A DNA stretch of 64,000 bases. Origin: Candidatus Rifleibacteriota bacterium. Lineage in GTDB: Bacteria; Muiribacteriota; Ozemobacteria; Ozemobacterales; Ozemobacteraceae. The position numbers and the translations under genes are program-made. Positions 44,106-53,473 of this stretch are shown piece after piece (the first letter of the stretch is position 1; every line of letters begins with the position of its first letter). Location of the stretch: positions 1 through 64,000 of the forward strand of contig JAAYNI010000003.1 of assembly GCA_012520995.1 (NCBI GenBank), in the 5' to 3' direction. The notes under the pieces were generated by a model that was not told the DNA's origin, did not search any database, and worked only from the letters and a program-made list of their open reading frames with translations.

Positions 44106-45701
44106 TTAATTACCCGCAGCTGCGGCTTTTGCTTCTTTAACTACAGGAGCCTGAGCTCTTACTTCTTCTGATGTTTCAGAAGCATATTTTTCGAAGTTCT
44201 TGTTGAATCTCTTGGCCAGATCATTTGCAACTTCGGCAAACTTGGCTTTGTCAGTCCAAGTGTTGATCGGGTTGAGTATTTCTGTGGGAACTTCAGGGCA
44301 AGATTCGGGTACCAGAATCTTGAATATAGGATCCGGATTGTATTTTACCTTTTCAAGATCGCCGTTCAGAGCTGCTGTCAGCAATGCTCTGGTATGCTTG
44401 ATGCTGATGCGCTTGCCAGTGCCGTTCCAGCCAGTGTTTACAAGCCAGATGTGGGTGTTATGCTTTTTCATGCGTTCAGCAAGCATTTGGGCATATACTG
44501 AAGGGTGCCTTACCATGAATGGAGCACCGAAGCAGGTTGAGAATGTCGCCTGAGGTTCAGTGACACCAGCTTCTGTGCCTGCTAATTTTGCAGTGTAACC
44601 TGACAAGAAGTGGTACATTGCTTGAGCAGGTGTAAGTTTGGAAATCGGAGGCAAAACACCGAATGCGTCTGCTGTCAGGAAGAATATGTCTGTGGGATGT
44701 CCGCCAGTGCCTTCTTGTATGCAGTTGTCAATGTAAGAAGTGGGGTAGGTGACTCTGCTGTTTTCTGTGATAGAGCCGTCATCATAGTCGGGAACTCTGT
44801 TTTTGTCGACTACAACGTTTTCAAGAACTGAACCGAATCTTATAGCATTGTAAATTTGGGGTTCATTTTCTTTGGAGAGCTTGATGCACTTGGCATAGCA
44901 GCCGCCTTCAAAGTTGAAAATGCCTTTGTCGTTCCAGCCGTGTTCGTCATCGCCGATGAGTCTGCGGTTAGGGTCAGCTGAAAGGGTGGTTTTTCCTGTT
45001 CCGGAAAGACCGAAGAAGAGAGCTGATTTGTCATCGTGGGAGACGTTGGCTGAACAGTGCATTGTGAGAGTGCCCTTGGCAGGAAGCAGGTAGTTCATTA
45101 CAGAGAAAATACCTTTTTTTATTTCGCCGCCGTAGTGGGTTCCGCAAATAAGTATTGTCTTGGCTTCAAAGTTCAGAAGAACAAAGACTTCCGAGTTGAG
45201 ACCGTAGTCTTTGAAATCGGGCATAGGCATGTCACATACGTTTATTACAGTAAAGCCGGGTGTTTCTTTTAGGAGGTTGGATTTTGTGTCTATGAAGAGG
45301 GTTGTAGCGAAGAGAGCGTGCCAAGCCTTTTCAGCTATTACACGAACTTGAAGGCTGTTTGATTCGTCAGCGCCGGCAAAGCCGTCAAAAACGAATATGT
45401 CTTTGTCAGCCAAATAATTTTTTGCTTTGGTGAAAAGTCTGTCCCAGCTTTCTTTCGGGAAGGGCTTGTTAACATCGCCCCACCAAACACCGTCAGTGTT
45501 GTTGGTTTCTACAACAAATCTGTCATTGGGTGAGCGACCGAAACGGTTGCCGTTATTTCCAGCTATAAGAAGCGCGCCGTTTGAAGCAAGTTTGCCTTCT
45601 TTTCTCAAAAGAGCTTCTTCAACCAGCTGTGCTGCGGGCAGATTGACATATACATTTTTGTTAGTTTTAATTCCGATATAATCCAAGACGTTGGTTGACA
45701 T
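44106..45701 (-). CDS. pckA: Phosphoenolpyruvate carboxykinase (ATP)
   Basis: Interconverts oxaloacetate and PEP with ATP/ADP, for gluconeogenesis or, in many gut anaerobes, CO2 fixation toward succinate. At 531 residues it has the normal length. The kinase loop GLSGTGKTTLSADPNR and the metal site GDDEHGW follow in order, as does the RFGSVLENV block. The C-terminus has a short Ala/Lys tail. AAAGGAGACAG stands before the ATG. A good promoter lies at 45733-45761. Confidence 0.97.
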   Translation of the reverse strand: MSTNVLDYIGIKTNKNVYVNLPAAQLVEEALLRKEGKLASNGALLIAGNNGNRFGRSPNDRFVVETNNTDGVWWGDVNKPFPKESWDRLFTKAKNYLADKDIFVFDGFAGADESNSLQVRVIAEKAWHALFATTLFIDTKSNLLKETPGFTVINVCDMPMPDFKDYGLNSEVFVLLNFEAKTILICGTHYGGEIKKGIFSVMNYLLPAKGTLTMHCSANVSHDDKSALFFGLSGTGKTTLSADPNRRLIGDDEHGWNDKGIFNFEGGCYAKCIKLSKENEPQIYNAIRFGSVLENVVVDKNRVPDYDDGSITENSRVTYPTSYIDNCIQEGTGGHPTDIFFLTADAFGVLPPISKLTPAQAMYHFLSGYTAKLAGTEAGVTEPQATFSTCFGAPFMVRHPSVYAQMLAERMKKHNTHIWLVNTGWNGTGKRISIKHTRALLTAALNGDLEKVKYNPDPIFKILVPESCPEVPTEILNPINTWTDKAKFAEVANDLAKRFNKNFEKYASETSEEVRAQAPVVKEAKAAAAGN

Positions 45702-45732
45702 AAATTCTGTCTCCTTTCAAGGAATCTGCGGT

Positions 45733-45761
45733 ATGATACTCTTTTTAGCCAGCTCTTTCAA
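45733..45761 (-). promoter_or_regulatory. pckA promoter
   Basis: On the minus strand, TTGAAA (45756-45761), 17 bases, TATCAT (45733-45738), about 32 bases before the pckA ATG. Confidence 0.6.
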
Positions 45762-45824
45762 TGGGTTTTCACAAAAGATTTTTTATGCTAAATCTTAATT
45801 ATAAGAAATATTGATGAGGTCTTT

Positions 45825-46532
45825 ATGTCAGAGGAAAAGCAAGCGATTGTCAAAAATATTAACGAAGGTCATCGAGAGAGGCTTAAGTTGCGTTTTGATC
45901 AAGCAGGCTTTGACGGATTTGCTGAGCATGAAATCCTTGAGATGATGCTCTTTTTTGCGATTCCCAGAAGAGATACTAAACCAATAGCTAAACTGCTTTT
46001 AAATGAATTTAAAGATTTGAACGGGGTTATTTCCGCAACTTCTCATCAGCTAAAGAAAATAAAAGGTATAGGCAAAGAATCGGCCAGATTTTTAACCTGT
46101 CTTCGCGAATTTTGTTCCTATATAAACAGAACCAGCGCTTTACGGGAAGAAGCGGAAATTACTGGCTCATCTGCTCTGATACAATATTTGAGAACCAAGA
46201 TGACCAGATTGATTCATGAAGAGTTCAGAATTTTATATCTGAACATCAAAAACATCATTATAAAAGATGAGGTGCTTTCAGAAGGCACGGAATCCCAAAC
46301 GGCTGTTTATCCAAAGAAAATTGTTAAAAGAGCTTTGGAACTTGGAGCAAGCGGCATAATAGTTGCTCATAATCATCCGGCAGGTTCTTTAAAGCCGTCA
46401 AGGGCAGATATACTTGTTACCCGAAAAATTAAGGAAGCTGCTGAGCCATTGGATATTCTCTTGCTTGATCATGTTATTATAGGCGGTTCAGGCGAGGGTT
46501 TTTTCAGTTTCCGCCAAAACGGGCTAATATAA
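45825..46532 (+). CDS. radC: RadC-family JAB-domain protein
   Basis: A 235-residue protein of the RadC (YicR) family. An N-terminal helix-hairpin-helix region (about 55-95; LKKIKGIGKESARFL) precedes a JAB/MPN metallo-domain (about 110-235). The zinc motif is present: HNHPAG, then D in S-x2-D, with an upstream Glu in SEGTES. Despite the name, a role in DNA repair is not established. It is divergent from pckA. GATGAGG stands about 9 bases before the ATG. Confidence 0.93.
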   Translation: MSEEKQAIVKNINEGHRERLKLRFDQAGFDGFAEHEILEMMLFFAIPRRDTKPIAKLLLNEFKDLNGVISATSHQLKKIKGIGKESARFLTCLREFCSYINRTSALREEAEITGSSALIQYLRTKMTRLIHEEFRILYLNIKNIIIKDEVLSEGTESQTAVYPKKIVKRALELGASGIIVAHNHPAGSLKPSRADILVTRKIKEAAEPLDILLLDHVIIGGSGEGFFSFRQNGLI

Positions 46533-46677
46533 AAACAAGGACATTTCTAAACCACGAAATACACGAAAGATACGAAAAAAATTCCAAAACTTCTTTAAAA
46601 CCTTTTTAAACCACAGAATACACGGAATTTTAAGCATAGCTTACAATCAGGGAGCAGGGGTTAGGGTGTAGAGACTA

Positions 46678-46755
46678 GTGAAATTGTTTGGCAACTCAAT
46701 ATTACAGCCAATAACTGCTTTAAGATGCTGATGAATAGCTGAAGCTCTGATATAA
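46678..46755 (+). repeat. R2 dispersed repeat
   Basis: GTGAAATTGTTTGGCAACTC at the left, and TTAAGATGCTGATGAATAGC at the right, matching 59976-60055 and 4985-5055. Confidence 0.65.
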
Positions 46756-46881
46756 AAAAACTAATAATGCTTAGATGACATAAGACAAGAGAAAATATTG
46801 CAAATTGCTCTTTCTATCCACTATCCACCACCCACAACCCACTGTTTGTTGCGCTCTGTGTCATCTGTGGATAAAGTTTTA

Positions 46882-46916
46882 AATAAAAAAAAGACCAGGT
46901 TTTAAAATCCCGGTCT
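46882..46916 (-). terminator. Second minus-strand terminator downstream of transketolase
   Basis: On the minus strand AGACCGGGATTTTAAAACCT then GGTCT and a long T-run. The 8-bp stem has one mismatch. It lies about 95 bases beyond the first terminator, so it may back it up or end a separate short transcript. Confidence 0.65.
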
Positions 46917-47010
46917 GAAAAATAAGGAGGCAAACAAATCCATAAACACTTTCGTTTAAAAGGATTCTTTTTTTAACCATAAACCTCATATTTTTTTTGA
47001 AAAAAATAAA

Positions 47011-47056
47011 AAATAAAAACAGCAGTTATATGAAAGTATAACTGCTGTTTTTATTT
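47011..47056. terminator. Transketolase terminator (bidirectional form)
   Basis: A perfect 20-bp inverted repeat (arm AAATAAAAACAGCAGTTATA, 47011-47030 with 47037-47056), with T-runs in both directions. Ends the minus-strand tkt transcript. Confidence 0.9.
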
Positions 47057-47150
47057 AGTTTTTAGTCCGCTTTTATTAGTTGACAGTTCTTAGTATCAAG
47101 TTTCTAAACAATTCCACTGTCCAGAAAATACTGCCAACTGTTCGTCAGTT

Positions 47151-49013
47151 TTAGAAGTTTTCGAGAGTTTCTGCAATTTTGTCTGCGGAAAGTCCGTAAG
47201 CTGCGAGAAGTTCCTCTGGTGTGCCTGAGCAAGGAACAGAAGTTACTGCGGAATGTTTGAACTTTTTGATTGTGCCTGCAAGATTGCGGGAAACTTCTGA
47301 GCCTATACCGCCATTGGGGGAGTGCTCTTCGAACACTGCGACTTTTCCGTTGGTTTTCTCGACGAGTTTTTTAAGTTCTTCTGTAGGGAAGGGTTTAATC
47401 GAATAGAGGTCTACTACCTGTACGTCTACCTTGTTTACAAGAGACTTGGCAGCTTTCAATAGTTCGTGCAGAATAACACCGGAAGCTATTGCTGTAATTG
47501 TGGGGCGTTCGGGAGCATGAACTACTTTGAGTCCGCCTATTTCGAAGGTTTCATCGGGGTTATAAATTATTGGCGATGAAGGTCTGGAAAGTCTTACGTA
47601 ACCAGGACCATCGTGTTTGATGAGGTTCAAAATGCACTTGTAGGCGCTTACGCCATCAGACGGATAGAAAACAGCTCCGTTAGGCAGAGTTGCGAAGAAG
47701 GCCAAGTCTTCAAGAGCCATCTGAGAAGCTCCGTCTTCGCCAATGGAGATGCCAGCGTGAGTGCCTATGAATTTTACGGGAAGACCTGAGAGAGCGGCCA
47801 TTCTGATTTGGTCGGCTGCTCTGACTAAGAAAGCGCCAAAAGTAACTGCCACAGGCACAAGTCCTCTTGCTGCTAATCCGGCTCCAACGCCAGCCATGTT
47901 TTGTTCTGCTATGAAGCATTCTATGAAGCGTTCAGGATATTTTTCTGCAAATTTCTGAGAATAGGTGGAATTTTGAGTGTCGCCATCTATTACCCATACG
48001 CGTTTGTCTAGACCGCCAACATTGACGAGAGCTGGTCCTACTGCTTCTCTGGTTGCCGCTTTGCTGCCTTTCTCGTAAGGAGCTTTTTCAACTGAAGCAT
48101 AGCTTTCAGGCTTAGTGGGTAACGTGCCTTTAACAGCTGCGGGTTCTTTAATCTGGGGTGCGGGAGGATTTTTCATAATATCGACAGAGACATCTTCAAT
48201 GGCTTTTGCTCTAACCGCATCGTCTTTGAGGGGTTTGCCGTGCCAATTGTCTTTGTCGGAAATTTCAGTCATGCCTGCGCCTTTGAAGGTTTTGAGCAAA
48301 ATGCAGACAGGTTTACCCGTCACGGTTTCAGCCTTGTCAAATGCTGCAAGAACGCTTTCCACATCGTTGCCTTTTTCGACTGTTATTGCTTCCCAGCCGA
48401 ATGCCGCAACGCGTTTTTCATAGGTTGCCATGTCGTGTCCGAGGATGGTTTCACGGCTTTGGCCAAGTCTGTTTACGTCGACTACTGCTATTAGATTGTC
48501 AACCTTCATTGCGGATGCCAAGCTCATGGCTTCCCAGACTGAACCTTCAGCCATTTCACCGTCGCCCATGAGAACGTAGGTTCTGGCGTTGTTTTTAAGA
48601 ACGCTTCTTTGCTGAACGGCAATGCCAAGTCCGCAAGCCAAGCCTTGTCCCAAAGAACCTGTGGCAACATCTACAAATGGCAGTGATGGCATGGGGTGTC
48701 CTTCAATTCTGGAGCCCATTTCACGAAGAGTATAAAGTTCTTCTTCTTTGAGATAACCAGCTTCAGACCAAGCTGCGTAAAGTGCCGGAGCCGCATGTCC
48801 TTTTGAAAGAACAAGTCTGTCATTAGCTGCGTTGCCCGGATCTTGCGGCAAGTATTTCATGCTATGGAAAAACATCACTGCTAATGCTTCCGCACAAGAA
48901 CAGCATGATGTTGGGTGTCCTGAACCTGCTTTCGCGGTTGTTTCAATTGAGAGAAGCCGAATTTTAGCGGCTCTGTGTTTTAGTTCCTTTACCTTTGATT
49001 TATCGTAAGGCAT
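47151..49013 (-). CDS. tkt: Transketolase
   Basis: Transfers two-carbon units in the pentose phosphate pathway using thiamine diphosphate and Mg. The 620 residues form one full-length chain of the shorter class, not split N- and C-halves. The N-terminal TPP site contains GDGEMAEGSVWEAM and the metal ligand in VVDVNRLGQ. The pyrimidine domain has ECFIAEQNMAGVGAGLA with the catalytic Glu. The C-terminal domain ends with the EEHSPNGGIGSEV block. GGAGGAA lies before the ATG, and a promoter is probable at 49044-49071. Confidence 0.95.
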   Translation of the reverse strand: MPYDKSKVKELKHRAAKIRLLSIETTAKAGSGHPTSCCSCAEALAVMFFHSMKYLPQDPGNAANDRLVLSKGHAAPALYAAWSEAGYLKEEELYTLREMGSRIEGHPMPSLPFVDVATGSLGQGLACGLGIAVQQRSVLKNNARTYVLMGDGEMAEGSVWEAMSLASAMKVDNLIAVVDVNRLGQSRETILGHDMATYEKRVAAFGWEAITVEKGNDVESVLAAFDKAETVTGKPVCILLKTFKGAGMTEISDKDNWHGKPLKDDAVRAKAIEDVSVDIMKNPPAPQIKEPAAVKGTLPTKPESYASVEKAPYEKGSKAATREAVGPALVNVGGLDKRVWVIDGDTQNSTYSQKFAEKYPERFIECFIAEQNMAGVGAGLAARGLVPVAVTFGAFLVRAADQIRMAALSGLPVKFIGTHAGISIGEDGASQMALEDLAFFATLPNGAVFYPSDGVSAYKCILNLIKHDGPGYVRLSRPSSPIIYNPDETFEIGGLKVVHAPERPTITAIASGVILHELLKAAKSLVNKVDVQVVDLYSIKPFPTEELKKLVEKTNGKVAVFEEHSPNGGIGSEVSRNLAGTIKKFKHSAVTSVPCSGTPEELLAAYGLSADKIAETLENF

Positions 49014-49043
49014 AGATTCCTCCGTTTATTTTTGTTCGCCTCT

Positions 49044-49071
49044 ATCCTAACCTTGAATCATTTAAATTCAA
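49044..49071 (-). promoter_or_regulatory. Probable transketolase promoter
   Basis: On the minus strand, TTGAAT (49066-49071), 16 bases, TAGGAT (49044-49049), about 30 bases before the ATG. Confidence 0.45.
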
Positions 49072-49246
49072 AGCTAATTTTAAAAAGAGGCTTTTTATTA
49101 TCAATTCGTAAACTATAAAAAAATAAAAAAGGTGATTAGTGCTTGGCGTGCAGCGGGCAGCGATATTGTATTAGTAATAAATCATCAAAATTTAATGTGA
49201 GTATCAGGGTAGGTTATCATTGGCTATATCTGTTCTTAATCAGAGA

Positions 49247-49337
49247 CTCGGGCAAAAATTGCGCTTATGCGTTAGCAGAATGCGATTTTTGCCCAATTTT
49301 TTATTATCTGTGAAATCTGTGTCCATCTGTGGATAGT
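49247..49337 (+). repeat. R3 repeat (copy 3) followed by reverse R1
   Basis: 49247-49292 reads GGGCAAAAATTGCGCTTATG, then CGTTAGCAGAATGCGATTTTTGCCC in part, with complementary ends. CAGAGACTCGG precedes it, as in the copy at 29676. Bases 49306-49337 are R1 in reverse (CTGTGTCCATCTGTGGATAG). The rest of this 364-bp spacer (49014-49377) shows no gene. Confidence 0.7.
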
Positions 49338-49377
49338 TTGTTTTTTTGCTATCTGTCCACAGTCCACTGCTTTTTCA

Positions 49378-51081
49378 TCAGTTCTTATTCTGTATTTTTG
49401 CCCAAGAGTCTTTCAGACCTACTGTACGGTTGAAGATCAAGGCGTTTTCTTTGCTGTCTTTGTCTTTTATGAAGTAGCCAAGTCTTATGAACTGTACGGC
49501 TTTGTCATTAGGAATGTCTTTGAGAGCAGGTTCCAGCTTTGCGTTTTTGATTACTGTTAGAGAATCGGGGTTCATGTATTCAATGAAAGTTTTTCCTTCA
49601 TCGGTTCTGTCTGGATTTTCTTCAGTAAAGAGTTTGTCATAAAGATTGACTTGAGCGGTCACAGCTTCTTTTGCATTTACCCACTGAATTGTGCCTTTGA
49701 CTCTGCGGTTGTCAGGCGAGGAGCCGCCCTTGCTTTCAGGATCATATGTGCAGTGAATTTCTGTGATATTGCCTTCTGCGTCTTTTATAACATCGGTGCA
49801 AGTGACATAGTAAGCGTGTTTGAGTCTTACTTCTGCTCCAGGAGCCAGTCTGAAGTATTTTTTCGGCGGATTTTCCATGAAGTCTTCTCTGTCTATATAG
49901 AGTTCTTTGCCGAATTTCACTTTTCTGGTACCGGCATTGGGATCTTCAGGGTTCATATCTGCGTCAAACCAATCTTCTTGGTTTTCGGGATAGTTGGTTA
50001 TAACTACTTTGAGAGGGTCTAAGACTGCCATGTAGCGATCAGCCGTTTTATTAAGCTCGTCTCTTATGCAGCTTTCAAGCATGGCAAAATCGACAGTGCT
50101 GTTTGCTTTGGCTACGCCGATTTTGTCGCAGAAATTTCTTATAGCTTCGGGTGGATAGCCTCTGCGTCGCATGCCTGATATGGTAGGCATTCTGGGGTCG
50201 TCCCAGCCGTTTACCAACTTGTCTTTAACCAGTTTCAGAAGCTTTCTTTTGCTCATAACAGTATAGGTGAGGTTAAGTCTTGCAAACTCAAACTGGTGAG
50301 GCTCAGCGGGCACTGGAAGCACTTCTATGAACCAGTCATAGAGAGGTCTGTGGTTTTCAAATTCCAAAGTGCAGATGGAGTGAGTGATGTGCTCAATGGC
50401 ATCCGATTGACCGTGTGTGAAGTCATACATCGGATAAATGCACCATTCTTTGCCCGTGCGCGGATGTTCGGCGTGAAGAATGCGATAAATAATAGGGTCT
50501 CTCATGTTTATGTTAGGAGAGGCCATGTCTATCTTAGCTCTTAAAACTCTTTCTTCTTCTGCGAATTCGCCGTTTTTCATTCTTTCGAACAGCTCAAGAT
50601 TTTCTTCTATGCTTCTTTCTCTGTAAGGTGAGTTAACTCCAGGTTCGGTAAGAGTTCCGCGGTTTATTCTTATTTCTTCAGGAGTTTGGTCGTCTACGTA
50701 GGCAAGACCTTTTTTAATCAAGAAAATTGCCCACTCGTGAAGGGTGTGGAAGTACTCTGAGGCATAATATTCATGTTCGCCCCAGTCAAAGCCAAGCCAG
50801 CGAACGTCTTCTTTGATTGAGTCGATATACTCTTGTTCTTCTTTGATAGGGTTGGTGTCATCAAAACGAAGGTGACAAACGCCTTTATAGTCTTCCGCAA
50901 TGCCGAAATTCAAGCAGATTGATTTAGCGTGACCTATGTGAAGGTATCCGTTAGGCTCAGGCGGGAATCTGGTTATAATTTTGGTGTATTTGCCGCTTCG
51001 TAGATCTTCATTGATAATGTCTCTGATAAAATTAGTTTTTTCTGTATCTGGAATTAAATCCGACCTGTTTTCTGATGTCAT
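49378..51081 (-). CDS. glnS: Glutaminyl-tRNA synthetase
   Basis: Charges tRNA-Gln directly with glutamine. Class I synthetase, 567 residues, the usual length. The HIGH motif appears as [15 protein letters not shown] near residue 40, and the KMSKS motif as [11 protein letters not shown]. The anticodon-binding beta barrels follow. GAGGAAAA precedes the ATG. The presence of GlnRS suggests that Gln-tRNA need not come from the GatCAB route. Confidence 0.97.
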   Translation of the reverse strand: MTSENRSDLIPDTEKTNFIRDIINEDLRSGKYTKIITRFPPEPNGYLHIGHAKSICLNFGIAEDYKGVCHLRFDDTNPIKEEQEYIDSIKEDVRWLGFDWGEHEYYASEYFHTLHEWAIFLIKKGLAYVDDQTPEEIRINRGTLTEPGVNSPYRERSIEENLELFERMKNGEFAEEERVLRAKIDMASPNINMRDPIIYRILHAEHPRTGKEWCIYPMYDFTHGQSDAIEHITHSICTLEFENHRPLYDWFIEVLPVPAEPHQFEFARLNLTYTVMSKRKLLKLVKDKLVNGWDDPRMPTISGMRRRGYPPEAIRNFCDKIGVAKANSTVDFAMLESCIRDELNKTADRYMAVLDPLKVVITNYPENQEDWFDADMNPEDPNAGTRKVKFGKELYIDREDFMENPPKKYFRLAPGAEVRLKHAYYVTCTDVIKDAEGNITEIHCTYDPESKGGSSPDNRRVKGTIQWVNAKEAVTAQVNLYDKLFTEENPDRTDEGKTFIEYMNPDSLTVIKNAKLEPALKDIPNDKAVQFIRLGYFIKDKDSKENALIFNRTVGLKDSWAKIQNKN

Positions 51082-51193
51082 GTTTTTCCTCGTGAATTCT
51101 ATTGTTATGACTGTGAAATCCTACCACAACTGGACAATAACAGCAATTAGCATTACAATACTCAGGATTTATTCACCCTAAATGAGGAAAACA

Positions 51194-51940
51194 ATGCCCA
51201 AAGAACCCTTAGCAGAAGCTGACAGCAATCAAAAACCAGAATTGAAAAATTATATTAATTGGAAACCTGCCAATATTCTTGAGAAGTCTTTCACAGAATC
51301 AGATTCTGTAGAAGATGCCCAATCAGAACCAGGAAAACAAGATGCAGACGGAGTTTGTTATGAAACAGACGCTTTTGAATTCAGCAAAATCCGAAAATAT
51401 GCTTTTTACTTTTTTTCTGCCTTAATGTTTTTCTCCCTTTTATGGACTTTGATATTTTCTGTTCAAGTTTTTTTGGGGATGGCGTTTATCAAAGATGTTC
51501 CTCAAGAACAGGAACGTTCTGTTATTGCTTTCCGTCTCTTTGCGGCGATTACTGTCTTTCTTTCTGTTTGGGGCTTAAAATATCTGTCTAGAACGGTTAA
51601 AGACAGAAGGGCTTATCACAGAAGTATAAAAATCACAAATAACTATGTGCTTTTCAAAGAGACAAATCTCTCAGGAACAAAAGAGTGGAAAGAGAAAATA
51701 AAACGCTATGAATCAGTTGTGCTTACCCAAGTAAAGGGCAGTCTTAAGGGCAATTGGTTTATATATTTGAAGCATAAAGACAACACAAAAAATATTCCTA
51801 TTTTTTACCCTATGCCAGGAGAAAAACTTCCTACAGAAGAAGAAAGAGACGAGAAACTCAATGAATATGCGGCAAAATTTAAGCTTCCCGCTTTAAATCG
51901 TTTTAAAAAGCAGGCGGATACAGAGAAGGCTGTATCATGA
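51194..51940 (+). CDS. Two-helix membrane protein of unknown function
   Basis: A 248-residue protein with no family I recognise. Residues 1-65 are acidic and probably disordered. Two membrane helices (about 75-103 and 115-137) form a hairpin. The C-terminal 110 residues are soluble and mixed alpha/beta (IKITNNYVLFKETNL, LKGNWFIYLKHKD), with a look of a PH-like bacterial domain, though this is a guess. The start at 51194 is chosen because GAGGAAA lies just before it; an ATG four codons earlier lacks a site. Its stop overlaps the next start as ATGA, so it is co-translated with the flavoprotein. Confidence 0.75.
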   Translation: MPKEPLAEADSNQKPELKNYINWKPANILEKSFTESDSVEDAQSEPGKQDADGVCYETDAFEFSKIRKYAFYFFSALMFFSLLWTLIFSVQVFLGMAFIKDVPQEQERSVIAFRLFAAITVFLSVWGLKYLSRTVKDRRAYHRSIKITNNYVLFKETNLSGTKEWKEKIKRYESVVLTQVKGSLKGNWFIYLKHKDNTKNIPIFYPMPGEKLPTEEERDEKLNEYAAKFKLPALNRFKKQADTEKAVS

Positions 51941-53169
51941 AAATAGCCGTTATAGGTGCCGGTCCTGCCGGAATTATGGCTTCATTGCAAGCAGCACAGG
52001 CAGGAGCCAATGTCTCGTTGTTTGAAAGTAAGCCTAGAATAGCTTTGAACTTGGGTATAAGCGGCAAAGGTCGTGGCAACATTACCAACTCTTGCTCTTT
52101 TAAAGACTTTTTAAACCATTTCAATGATAAAAGATTCTTAAAATATGCTTTTAAAAGTTTTTCAAACACCTCTCTTATTGCCTTTTTTGAAAATATGGGA
52201 GTGAAGCTCGAAGAAGAGCGCGGCGGCAGAGTTTTTGTCGCCAGCGGCAGAGCTATTGACGCAGTTAACGCTCTCTATCGCAAGCTGAACTCTGAAAAAA
52301 TTGAACTCTTTCTAGCCACTCCGGTTGACTCTCTTATTATTGAAAAAGGGGTTTGTAAAGGACTCATTTCCAAGGGTAAAAAAATACTTGCCGACAAAGT
52401 TGTTTTGGCTACTGGCGGAATCTCATATCCGCAAACTGGTTCTACTGGTGACGGGCTAAAGTTTGCAACTTTAGCAGGACATACTTTGCAAAAACCTTAT
52501 CCTTCATTGGTTGCTTTGAAGCCTGCGGAGCTCTTATCCGAAGAATTGGAAAATCTTAATTTGATAAATATTTCCGCCTCTCTTTGGTTGAATGGCCGCA
52601 AAGACAGTGAGGAGCAAGGAGAAATGCTTTTCAGAGATGGCATGCTTGATGGCCCTGTAATCCTCAAGTTAAGCAGAAAAGCTGTGAAACCATTGTTTGA
52701 AGGCATAAAGACTGAAATAGTTATAGATTTTAAACCTGCTCTTTCGTATGAAAAGCTTGATAATCGCATATTGAGAGACATAGAAAAGAAAAAAACAAGC
52801 AATCTCTATGATTTAGCAAGGGGATTGGTTCCTGCAGCTTTGGTCAATTTTTTGCTGCAAAAAGCAGGTCTTTCTCCAAAGTTAAATCTTTCAGATCTTA
52901 AAGCTGATAATCGCAAAAAGCTTAGAAACATCCTTAAGGAAATGAGATTTGAAATAACTGATTGCGGCGGTTGGGACAGAGCTATAGTTACTTCAGGAGG
53001 CATTTCGTTGCGTGAAGTCACCCCGGAGACTATGGAGTCAAAATTAATAGAAAATCTATATTTTGCCGGGGAAATTTTAGATATTGACGCAGACACAGGC
53101 GGTTACAATCTTCAAGCAGCTTTTTCAACAGGCTATGTAGCGGGCAAATCAGCTAGCACTTTGCTGTAG
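51937..53169 (+). CDS. FAD-dependent oxidoreductase, HI0933/YhiN (BaiN-like) family
   Basis: A flavoprotein of 410 residues. The Rossmann FAD site GAGPAGIMAS is at the N-terminus, followed by the family motif SGKGRGNITNSC. VVLATGGISYPQTGSTGDG is the middle signature, and GEILDIDADTGGYNLQAAFS the C-terminal FAD contact. Members of this family reduce unsaturated substrates in gut bacteria (BaiN) or are uncharacterised (YhiN), so the substrate is open. It is coupled to the membrane protein before it by an ATGA overlap. Confidence 0.92.
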   Translation: MKIAVIGAGPAGIMASLQAAQAGANVSLFESKPRIALNLGISGKGRGNITNSCSFKDFLNHFNDKRFLKYAFKSFSNTSLIAFFENMGVKLEEERGGRVFVASGRAIDAVNALYRKLNSEKIELFLATPVDSLIIEKGVCKGLISKGKKILADKVVLATGGISYPQTGSTGDGLKFATLAGHTLQKPYPSLVALKPAELLSEELENLNLINISASLWLNGRKDSEEQGEMLFRDGMLDGPVILKLSRKAVKPLFEGIKTEIVIDFKPALSYEKLDNRILRDIEKKKTSNLYDLARGLVPAALVNFLLQKAGLSPKLNLSDLKADNRKKLRNILKEMRFEITDCGGWDRAIVTSGGISLREVTPETMESKLIENLYFAGEILDIDADTGGYNLQAAFSTGYVAGKSASTLL

Positions 53170-53235
53170 CTAAAACTTCCTTTAAGAAGACATTTTCTTC
53201 AACAATAAATCATTGTTGGCACCTCCTAAGAGCAC

Positions 53236-53384
53236 ACTGTGGCGAGTTGAATTGTTTAGAATTCAATTTCTAAAATTGATAATTGTTTTGAGATGCTAAT
53301 AAATTATATGTTATTTGTTTTTGTGGTTTCTGTTCTAGGTATTGGTCCTCGCTACCCCCGACCCCCTAACCCCTCCCTTGGAGT
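53236..53384 (+). repeat. R2 and R6 dispersed repeats
   Basis: R2 (53236-53312) reads GGCGAGTTGAATTGTTTAGA at the left and TTTGAGATGCTAATAAATTA at the right, close to 59976-60055. R6 follows (53329-53384, CCCCGACCCCCTAACCCCTC). The spacer 53170-53473 otherwise holds nothing I recognise. Confidence 0.65.
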
Positions 53385-53473
53385 TTTTGCCACCCACCAC
53401 TCATCACTAGCTGTTCGTTACAATTGAGGCTTGCCTGTTTTGCTGGATAGGTGTATTTTTACAAAGATTGAAA

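Larger units (their letters stand above)
46533..47150. other. 618-bp repeat-rich spacer with two minus-strand terminators
   Basis: No gene is seen. Contents: R1 (46551-46580 and 46607-46630), R6 (46650-46678), R2 (46678-46755), reverse R1 (46852-46880), a minus-strand hairpin with T-run (46882-46916), an unexplained AAGGAGG (46924-46930) and the terminator at 47011-47056. A fragment matching the R2 border (TCTAAACAATTCCACTGTCC) is at 47103-47122. Confidence 0.6.
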
